Of a stretch of DNA of 44,439 nucleotides, positions 35,688-42,021 are shown in pieces. Source of the DNA: Bacteroidota bacterium. GTDB lineage: Bacteria > Bacteroidota > Bacteroidia > Cytophagales > Cyclobacteriaceae. A program made the position numbers and the translations under genes. Under the pieces are notes generated by a model. That model saw nothing but the letters and a program-made list of their open reading frames with translations, was not told the origin of the DNA and did not search any database. The stretch covers positions 1 to 44,439 of the forward strand of contig JAFDYY010000028.1 in assembly GCA_018267195.1 (NCBI GenBank), in the 5' to 3' direction. Position 1 is the first letter of the stretch. Each line of letters opens with the position of its first letter.

Positions 35688-38600
35688 TTAAAACGAAACA
35701 GAGAGACCAAAGACAAATGATTTCGGTGTTGGGTAGGTACCTTGATATACACCGTTGATCGCACCGTTTAAAGTTGGAGGCTCCGGAGTAGGCCCGGTAA
35801 ACTTGGTGATATAAAACAAGTTATTGGCACTCATATACAAGCGTGCTTTGGTAAACACTTTAGATTTTGCCAGCATTGCTTTGGTAAATTCATACGAGAG
35901 GGTGATTTCACGGCAAGCCAGGTAATCTCCTTTTTCGTAGAAACGCGAGTTGTTGCCATTCAGGTTGGCAGTAGCATTATTGATGCGTGTATAGTTTTTC
36001 TTACCCAAAGGCGCAGCTACCTGGTCGGCATAATACACTTTAGGAATATCGGTATTGGTATTGGTTGGCGACCAGGCATTTTTCTGCAATTCAATGTAAT
36101 TGAATGTGCCCTGATAGTTACCAAGTGTACGTGCCACTAAGTCGTTATAAATAGTATGGCCTAAAGCAAAGTCAAACCGGGTAAACAAATTAAATCCTTT
36201 GTACGAAAGGTTGGCCGTAAACCCACCCGTCCACTTAGGAAAAATATTACCGATATAAACCATATCGCGCGAATCGATGGTGTCATTTTTATCTACATCG
36301 TGCCAGTTTACGTCTCCGCCCTGAATCTTGCCAGTGCCATACGTAGAGCCGGGTCCGCTAATATTTGCAACCCGATCGATACGGTTATTAGCTAATGTTG
36401 CTACTTCTGCATCGCTTTTAAAAATCCCATCTTGCTTAAACGCATAAATATTGCCTAACCGACCTCCTTCTTGTATGCCTGCTACCCAAATTAAATGACC
36501 GTTGCCATCAGAAACTTGATAGGCAGGATACTGACTTGTGCTTTGCCTGTTATTGAGATTGCCATTATAGGGCAACTGCAACACTTTGTTTTGAACATGA
36601 GCTGCGTTAGCACCAAGATTTAGCGACAGTCCATTAGACAGTGTAAATACATTGGCGGTAACGGCCATCTCAATTCCTTTATTTTGAAGCGTGCCAAGGT
36701 TTGTATTCACACTTCCAAAACCAAGATAACTGGGCAAACTCAACCCGGTAAGCAAATCGCTTGTTCTACGATCGTAGTAATCAAAGAGTAGGGTAACTTT
36801 ATTGTCCAGAATTCCCATATCAAACCCGGCATCGGTAGTCTTACTTTTTTCCCAACGGAGATTACCATTGATGACACCGGTATTCAGGTAGCCGAGATTT
36901 CCATTATAATTTCCTTGCGAGCTGTATGAGCCCTGCACATCGTATGGTCCGAGTAAATTGCTGTTCACATTACCATTCACTCCATAGCTGATGCGCGGCT
37001 TAAATGAGTTGATGTACTTGCTTACGGGGCTTTGCTGGAAAAAATTTTCATGGTGCAAATTCCATCCTGCTGACATGCCCGGGAAAAAACCAAAGCGATT
37101 GGACGATGCTAAACTGGAAACGCCATCCTGACGATACACGAGTGTTACCAAATACTTGTCATCGTAATCGTAGTTTAACCTTCCAAAATTGGAGAGGATT
37201 CTAAATTCTGACGCAGTACTGTAATTCGTTCCAACCGGAAACACCGTAGAGGCATTGGCTGTAATGATATCATCAGTAGGTGCTTTTTGGCCATCTACCT
37301 GAATGGTAAGGTATTTCTGTGTGAAATACTCCGCCCCCAGCATGGCCGTAATATTGTGCTTAGTCAAAAAAGTTTTATTGTAGTTTGCAATGACGTTGAG
37401 CTGCTTTTGAAAGGTTCGTGAAAAATAAGCGATGGCATCGCGGGTAGTGTTATACACCGGTGGCGTGGCCAGAAGATTGGTATAGGTGGCCGTGGCTTGT
37501 TGAAAAGACTGGTTCACGTTTTCAAAGAGGTAAGCATTGCCTGTTGCTTTTACATATAAGCTGGGCAAGATGTCCCACTTCACAGCACCGTTAACTGTAA
37601 TTCTATTCACTTCGCTGGTTCTCTTTAATTTATTAAGCCAGTACAGCGGGTTGCCATCGGTAGCACTATTGCCCGGATTGGGTTGAGTTTTTGCAGCATC
37701 AAGCCATGGATTAAAGGTTGGCCAAATTGCCAATGACCGGTAGAGTGTATTGATCTCAGAGCCGCTGACTACCCCTAGCTGCGAAGAAGTACTCAGGTTT
37801 ACGCCCGTGCTCACTTCCACATTAGGTCTTACTTTATATGATCCGTTGAGGAATCCGGTGTAACGCTGGTACGATGACCCAACAATAACACCATCTTCTT
37901 TATAATAATCAAAGCTGGCAAAATAAGTTCCTCTATCATTGCCACCGATCACATTGATATAATGGTCTTGTGTAGTGGTATTGCGAAAAACCAAATTTTC
38001 AATTTCACCTGAGTGATCTTTAAAAATAATTTTATTTGTCTGGTTGTAAGGATCGCCTACGGTATCCCATCCCTGCTGCAAAAGCGGGGCATTGGTATTA
38101 TTAAAAGCTTGTATGTCAAATGAGGCCATGTTGGCCGGATCAGTTAAGAGACCATATCCTCGTGTGCCATTTACCTGAGCTAGTGTTCGGCCAGAATTAA
38201 GGTTTCCCTGGCGCGTGTATCGGATATAATCACGTGCATTCATGTATTTGTATCCTTGTCTGCGTTGATTAAACCCAGCCGTATAGCGATAGGTAATTTC
38301 TGCTTTGCCTGATTTCCCTTTTTTTGTAGTGATCAGCATTACCCCATTATTAGCACGAGCCCCATAGATGGCAGTGGCCGATGCGTCTTTTAATATTTGT
38401 ACGGAGGCAATATCTTCCGGAGCAATGTCATTGTAAGCACGGATAATGCCATCAACAATAACCAGCGGTGCCAACGGAGCCCCATTAATGTTAGCGCCTC
38501 CCCGAAGAACAATGTAAGGTGTTGACCCCGGAGTGCCGCTGGTGTTCACTACTTGCAAGCCGGGCAAAGTGCCCTGCAAGGCAGACCCAATGTTGGATCG

Positions 38601-38996
38601 TGGAGCAGAGGCCAGTACCTGGTTATCTAGCTTAGACACTGCGTTGGTAATGTTTCTACGCGATTGCTCGCCATAGCCTACTACTACCACTTCATTCAGC
38701 TGAATATTATCAGTCTTCATGTTAATGGAGATGTGGTTCTGGGTGCCCACCGGTATCTCCTGCGGCAGGTAGCCAACAAAACTAAAGACGAGCACATCTT
38801 CAGGTGCAGCCTCAAGAGAAAAATCACCATTGGCATCGGTAACAGAGCCTGTAGTAGTTCCCTTCACTACAATGTTTACACCCGGCAAACTACTTCCGTC
38901 ATCGGCAAGTACTTTTCCGGTAATTACAGTTTTCTGTGCCCAGCCCGCTACAGATAGCAGGCAGGATAGAACTAAGGTTAGGTATTTGTATCCCAT
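35688..38996 (-). CDS. susC: SusC/RagA-family TonB-dependent outer-membrane transporter
   Basis: The 1102-residue protein has a signal peptide (1-20, ending AGWA). A carboxypeptidase-regulatory-like domain follows (about 24-105, ITGKVLADDGSSLPGVNIVVKGTTTGSVTDANGDFSL), then the conserved NEVVVVGYG that leads into the plug (about 115-225, SALQGTLPGLQV, LVIVDGI, SVQILKDASATAIYGARANNGVMLITTKKG). A long beta-barrel ends in FVFGLSVSF with a terminal Phe. It imports the oligosaccharide with its SusD partner using TonB energy. In this locus the substrate is probably a sialylated glycan. It heads the operon and is divergent from the GntR regulator. Confidence 0.96.
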   Translation of the reverse strand: MGYKYLTLVLSCLLSVAGWAQKTVITGKVLADDGSSLPGVNIVVKGTTTGSVTDANGDFSLEAAPEDVLVFSFVGYLPQEIPVGTQNHISINMKTDNIQLNEVVVVGYGEQSRRNITNAVSKLDNQVLASAPRSNIGSALQGTLPGLQVVNTSGTPGSTPYIVLRGGANINGAPLAPLVIVDGIIRAYNDIAPEDIASVQILKDASATAIYGARANNGVMLITTKKGKSGKAEITYRYTAGFNQRRQGYKYMNARDYIRYTRQGNLNSGRTLAQVNGTRGYGLLTDPANMASFDIQAFNNTNAPLLQQGWDTVGDPYNQTNKIIFKDHSGEIENLVFRNTTTQDHYINVIGGNDRGTYFASFDYYKEDGVIVGSSYQRYTGFLNGSYKVRPNVEVSTGVNLSTSSQLGVVSGSEINTLYRSLAIWPTFNPWLDAAKTQPNPGNSATDGNPLYWLNKLKRTSEVNRITVNGAVKWDILPSLYVKATGNAYLFENVNQSFQQATATYTNLLATPPVYNTTRDAIAYFSRTFQKQLNVIANYNKTFLTKHNITAMLGAEYFTQKYLTIQVDGQKAPTDDIITANASTVFPVGTNYSTASEFRILSNFGRLNYDYDDKYLVTLVYRQDGVSSLASSNRFGFFPGMSAGWNLHHENFFQQSPVSKYINSFKPRISYGVNGNVNSNLLGPYDVQGSYSSQGNYNGNLGYLNTGVINGNLRWEKSKTTDAGFDMGILDNKVTLLFDYYDRRTSDLLTGLSLPSYLGFGSVNTNLGTLQNKGIEMAVTANVFTLSNGLSLNLGANAAHVQNKVLQLPYNGNLNNRQSTSQYPAYQVSDGNGHLIWVAGIQEGGRLGNIYAFKQDGIFKSDAEVATLANNRIDRVANISGPGSTYGTGKIQGGDVNWHDVDKNDTIDSRDMVYIGNIFPKWTGGFTANLSYKGFNLFTRFDFALGHTIYNDLVARTLGNYQGTFNYIELQKNAWSPTNTNTDIPKVYYADQVAAPLGKKNYTRINNATANLNGNNSRFYEKGDYLACREITLSYEFTKAMLAKSKVFTKARLYMSANNLFYITKFTGPTPEPPTLNGAINGVYQGTYPTPKSFVFGLSVSF

Positions 38997-39014
38997 AGGT
39001 AAAATTTTAATATG

Positions 39015-39033
39015 TATTATGTATTACATAATA
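39015..39033. promoter_or_regulatory. 19-bp palindromic operator in front of susC
   Basis: TATTATGTATTACATAATA has two perfect 9-base arms around a single T. It contains GT-N3-AC, the core spacing of FadR-subfamily GntR operators. It sits between susC and the GntR/FCD gene and overlaps the downstream edge of the predicted susC -7 element by two bases, so binding should block susC transcription. An extra ATGTATT copy lies just to its left. Confidence 0.7.
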
Positions 39034-39063
39034 AAAGTAAATGGGTTATCTTTATAAAACAAA
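39032..39063 (-). promoter_or_regulatory. Predicted susC operon promoter
   Basis: On the minus strand TTTG (+ 39060-39063), exactly 20 bases, then TACTTTTA (+ 39032-39039), one mismatch from the Bacteroidota -7 consensus TAnnTTTG. Transcription would begin inside the palindrome at 39015-39033, about 30 bases before the susC ATG. Confidence 0.55.
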
Positions 39064-39130
39064 TAATTGATTGGATTTTTTTAAAATTGCCATTTTAAAT
39101 TCTGTTTTAGCCATTTTTAGTTTTACAATT

Positions 39131-39838
39131 ATGCCACTCAAAGACATCAAGGAAAGTTTTAAGCAAGTAGATACCCGATCGCTGGTAGATAAAGTAGAGG
39201 CTAATTTGGTGGGTCTTTTGCATCAGCGGAAACTAAAGATTGGAGATGTTATCCCTAAAGAAATAGAGCTGGCGGAAATACTCGGGGTTAGCCGCACGGT
39301 AATTCGTGAGGCCTTGTTGCGCTTACGGGTTATGGGTTTAATAGAATCAAAAAAAAAAAAGGGGGCGGTAATCACCAGCCCGGATTTGTTCGGTGTAATG
39401 AGTAAGGGCATGAACCCGCATATCTTAGATCAGGAATCGCTAAAAGAATTTTTTGAAATTCGTTTGGTTCTTGAAATTGGAATGAGCGATTTTCTTTTTC
39501 AGCGCATTACCCCAAACGACATTAAGCACTTAAAAGAAGTGGTGAGCCAAGAGCCCAAAGCAACCCAAGATTATCTTTTTAATATTGAACATGAAATTGC
39601 TTTTCACGGCAAGCTGTATGAAATTACCGGCAATGAAACCATGAAAAAATTTCAAAAAATGCTGCTTCCTGTTTTTGATTATGTGCATCATAGCGGGTTG
39701 CTAAAGAGACAGCCTGTCATCAAAAAATTTGTTTCACACAAAGAATTGGTAAAAATATTAGAGAATGGCACCCCCGAATTATTTCGCAATGCCATGCGCA
39801 ACCACTTAGAAAATCATTTTGCGAGATTGTTTGAGTAA
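39131..39838 (+). CDS. GntR-family (FadR subfamily, FCD domain) transcriptional regulator of the sialoglycan locus
   Basis: From the ATG at 39131 it has 235 residues; the longer frame from a TTG at 39071 adds a hydrophobic, non-homologous tail and is rejected. The winged helix is at about 15-82 (GDVIPKEIELAEILGVSRTVIREALLRLRVMGLIESKKKKGAVI). The FCD ligand domain follows, with a likely metal site of Glu155, His159 (HEIAFHGKLYEITGN), His203 and His225; most relatives have Asp where Glu155 stands. E. coli NanR belongs to the same subfamily and responds to sialic acid, so a sialic-acid-type inducer is likely. The wing is encoded by a run of twelve A then five G, a slippage-prone tract. It is divergent from susC. 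Confidence 0.9.
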   Translation: MPLKDIKESFKQVDTRSLVDKVEANLVGLLHQRKLKIGDVIPKEIELAEILGVSRTVIREALLRLRVMGLIESKKKKGAVITSPDLFGVMSKGMNPHILDQESLKEFFEIRLVLEIGMSDFLFQRITPNDIKHLKEVVSQEPKATQDYLFNIEHEIAFHGKLYEITGNETMKKFQKMLLPVFDYVHHSGLLKRQPVIKKFVSHKELVKILENGTPELFRNAMRNHLENHFARLFE

Positions 39839-39920
39839 TTGTTATCGTCCTTCCGAAAAGTATTTTTCTATTGTTAAGGTGATATTGATCTCTGTCTCTC
39901 CTGTTTTATGAATGAATTCA

Positions 39921-39952
39921 TTTTTTACAAATCATACCAAAGCTTATCTTTA
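39921..39952 (+). promoter_or_regulatory. Candidate promoter for tRNA-Arg
   Basis: TTTT (39921-39924), 20 bases, then TATCTTTA (39945-39952), near the Bacteroidota pattern, about 80 bases before the tRNA. The overlapping 12-base palindrome AATGAATTCATT (39911-39922) has no loop and is unlikely to be a terminator. The rest of the 192-bp gap shows nothing clear. Confidence 0.25.
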
Positions 39953-40030
39953 CGAAAAATTTTACACCTGCCGATCATTTGCATGGAGAACTATGGAGAT
40001 GGTGGGCTACCCGGTGAGTCATTAAATATT

Positions 40031-40102
40031 GGCCTCGTAGTTCAATGGATAGAATAGAAGTTTCCTAAACTTTTGATACAGGTTCGATTCCTGTCGGGGC
40101 TA
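40031..40102 (+). tRNA. tRNA-Arg (anticodon CCT)
   Basis: A 72-base cloverleaf: acceptor GGCCTCG/CGGGGCT (with G-T pairs at 1-72 and 5-68) and discriminator A, D stem GTTC/GAAT, anticodon stem GAAGT/ACTTT around TTCCTAA, a four-base variable region, and T arm ACAGG-TTCGATT-CCTGT. The anticodon CCT reads AGG codons. CCA is not encoded. No strong terminator follows. Confidence 0.93.
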
Positions 40103-40189
40103 CAGAAGGTGCAGTATTTACACTAGTTACGATCACTTACCTGATTGTTAATTTAATGAAAGCCATTTAAAAAATGGAACATAGCCCTT

Positions 40190-40780
40190 CTAAATCCGGG
40201 CCGACATAATTTGTTTGATGTATTTGCCCACTACATCAAACTCTAAATTTACGATTTGCTCTTCGCGCAAATATCGAAAGGTTGTGTACTCAAAGGTGTA
40301 AGGTATAATGGCCACCGAAAACTGACCGGGCATTGAATTAAAACAAGTAAGACTTACCCCGTTTACCGCAATAGATCCCTTTTCTATAGTAAGATTACCG
40401 TGGCCGGCATCAAACGAAAAATCAATAAGCCAACTCCCGTTTTGGTTGGTCATTTTTTTTACATATCCGGTTTGGTCAACATGGCCTTGCACAATGTGCC
40501 CATCAAAGCGGCCACTGGCTGGCATGCTTCGTTCCAGGTTTATCCGATCATTTTTTTGAAGCCTTCCAAAATTTGATCTTTTAAGCGTTTCTTCTACCGC
40601 TACTACTTTATGAACCCCATCCCCTACCTCAACCACAGTCAGGCACACTCCGTTGTGCGAAACGCTTTGGTCAATTCGCAACTCGTTACTGATGTTGCTT
40701 TCAATTTTAAAATGAGTGTTGCTGCCTTCTTTTTTTATAGCCACAACCTCCCCTACAGATTCAATAATGCCGGTAAACAT
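40190..40780 (-). CDS. ribE: Riboflavin synthase alpha subunit
   Basis: It joins two molecules of 6,7-dimethyl-8-ribityllumazine to form riboflavin. From the ATG at 40780 it has 196 residues and begins MFTGIIESVGEV, the invariant start of the family; the ten extra codons of the longer frame are non-homologous. The two lumazine-binding halves are visible: 1-95 (VSHNGVCLTV, NLERSM) and 96-196 (GRFDGHIVQGHVD, GSIAVNGVSLT, FEYTTF). It is a single gene, separate from other riboflavin genes here. No FMN riboswitch is seen in the short leader. Confidence 0.95.
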   Translation of the reverse strand: MFTGIIESVGEVVAIKKEGSNTHFKIESNISNELRIDQSVSHNGVCLTVVEVGDGVHKVVAVEETLKRSNFGRLQKNDRINLERSMPASGRFDGHIVQGHVDQTGYVKKMTNQNGSWLIDFSFDAGHGNLTIEKGSIAVNGVSLTCFNSMPGQFSVAIIPYTFEYTTFRYLREEQIVNLEFDVVGKYIKQIMSARI

Positions 40781-40796
40781 GAGAAAGATAATTCGC

Positions 40797-40824
40797 CAAA
40801 AATAAAACAAATCAAACCATCAAA
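40797..40824 (-). promoter_or_regulatory. Candidate promoter for ribE
   Basis: On the minus strand a perfect TATTTTTG -7 element (+ 40797-40804) ends 16 bases before the ATG at 40780. TTTG is present upstream at a shortened 16-base spacing (+ 40821-40824), and T-rich sequence occupies the normal position, so the -33 element is uncertain. Confidence 0.3.
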
Positions 40825-40835
40825 AAAAATGAGGT

Positions 40836-41273
40836 TTATAGAGTAAGGGCAATTACCCGTTTAAATGTTTCATCGTGAGATTGGCCGTACTTAATATTAC
40901 TGCTGATCGTTTCAATCAGTTCTCTCGATTTTTGTTTCGGGTATCCAAACTTCACGGCAAACAAATCGCAAAGTTTCATTTCATCAGGATGAATGGCATT
41001 GTCAATACTCATCATGTGCACCAGGTCATAAAACTGATGAAACCTTTCGCGGTTATCCTTGGGTAATTCAAACTTTATATTTCCGGGGTTGCTTCGGATA
41101 TTTTTTAATTGCGATTCGGATATACCGTTTTTAGAGGCAATACGTTTTAAAAGATCATATTCAACCGGATCAAAATTTCCATCTGCCGCTGCCATCTCAA
41201 TCAGATTTTTCATGTGGCTCTTAGCCGTGGCTTTGCCGCTTTGAAAGAGGCTGAGTAGTTCCTGTATGCTCAT
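40836..41273 (-). CDS. TerB-like protein
   Basis: From the ATG at 41273 the product has 145 residues and no signal peptide. It is all-helical with two TerB-type acidic motifs: MAAADGNFDPVEYDLLKRIASKNGIS and MMSIDNAIHPDEMKLCDLFAVKFGYP. These place Asp/Glu residues as in the metal-binding repeats of the TerB fold. The family is named from tellurite resistance, but isolated members like this one usually have no proven link to tellurite. The longer frame begins with GTG at 41309 and adds a poor N-terminus, so the inner ATG is preferred. It lies 55 bp upstream of ribE on the same strand. Confidence 0.82.
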   Translation of the reverse strand: MSIQELLSLFQSGKATAKSHMKNLIEMAAADGNFDPVEYDLLKRIASKNGISESQLKNIRSNPGNIKFELPKDNRERFHQFYDLVHMMSIDNAIHPDEMKLCDLFAVKFGYPKQKSRELIETISSNIKYGQSHDETFKRVIALTL

Positions 41274-41381
41274 GGAAGGTGGGGTTTGTGTTTCTGCATG
41301 AAAGTACACAGCTTATATAAAATTTAAAAGAACAAATTAAAATAAATAGTAATCATTTTTGATATTTGAGAAAACCTGAAA

Positions 41382-41984
41382 ATGCGTGCATTTATTTTTC
41401 TTTTGTTGATATTCTTAACGGCCACCAACGGAAAGGAAAAACACATTCTTTTTTTGGGCGATAGTTTAACAGCCGGTTTGGGGTTGTCGCCCGATCAGGC
41501 ATTTCCTGCCTTAATAGAAAAAGAATTGAACAAAGACCAACTCCGTGTTAAAGTAACCAATGCCGGGCTGAGCGGTGAAACATCGGCCGGAGGCCTGAGC
41601 CGGATTGACTGGATGCTGCGCACCCCGGTAGATATATTGGTGTTAGAATTGGGTGCCAACGATGGCTTACGCGGTTTGCCTGCTGCCCAAACTAAAAATA
41701 ATTTGCAGGCTATTATTGATAAAGTAAGATCAAAGTACCCGCAGGTAAAAATTATACTAACCGGTATGATGGTGCCGCCCAACATGGGGCCCGCCTACTC
41801 GGCCGAGTTTAAAAAAATATACCCCCATTTGGCCGAAAAAAATAAAGCCATGCTCATGCCCTTTTTACTGGAAGGCGTAGCCGGTAATGAAAAACTGAAC
41901 CAGCCAGACGGCATACACCCTACAGCCGAGGGCCACCGTATCATTGCCCAAAACCTGATCAAGTATTTATTGAAAGTATTGTGA
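41382..41984 (+). CDS. tesA: TesA-like SGNH arylesterase/lysophospholipase
   Basis: The 200-residue protein has a signal peptide of about 17 residues (MRAFIFLLLIFLTATNG), so it acts in the periplasm. SGNH blocks in order: LFLGDSLTAG with Ser28, GLSGETSAGG (Gly64), GANDGLRG with Asn93, and DGIHPTAEGH with Asp176 and His179. The spacing and motifs match the TesA/arylesterase group that hydrolyses acyl esters and thioesters. The penicillin-acylase-family gene follows 37 bp downstream on the same strand and may be co-transcribed. It is not closely like the SGNH domain of the sialoglycan fusion. Confidence 0.92.
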   Translation: MRAFIFLLLIFLTATNGKEKHILFLGDSLTAGLGLSPDQAFPALIEKELNKDQLRVKVTNAGLSGETSAGGLSRIDWMLRTPVDILVLELGANDGLRGLPAAQTKNNLQAIIDKVRSKYPQVKIILTGMMVPPNMGPAYSAEFKKIYPHLAEKNKAMLMPFLLEGVAGNEKLNQPDGIHPTAEGHRIIAQNLIKYLLKVL

Positions 41985-42021
41985 TTTAATACGACCTTAA
42001 CCCCGTTGAATTAATCTCCTT

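Noticed and set aside
39349..39365. A12G5 tract as evidence that the regulator gene is already frameshifted
   Set aside because: The frame reads through the tract correctly into a full FCD domain, so the gene is intact as given.
39911..39922. Palindrome AATGAATTCATT followed by T residues as terminator of the regulator gene
   Set aside because: A loop-free, AT-only 12-base palindrome would not form a stable hairpin.
18343..40103. Attachment-site direct repeats made from the 3' ends of the two tRNA genes
   Set aside because: No second copy of either tRNA 3' end and no integrase or transposase gene was seen in the window.
40781..40835. FMN riboswitch before riboflavin synthase
   Set aside because: The leader is too short and A/T-rich to hold the conserved FMN aptamer.
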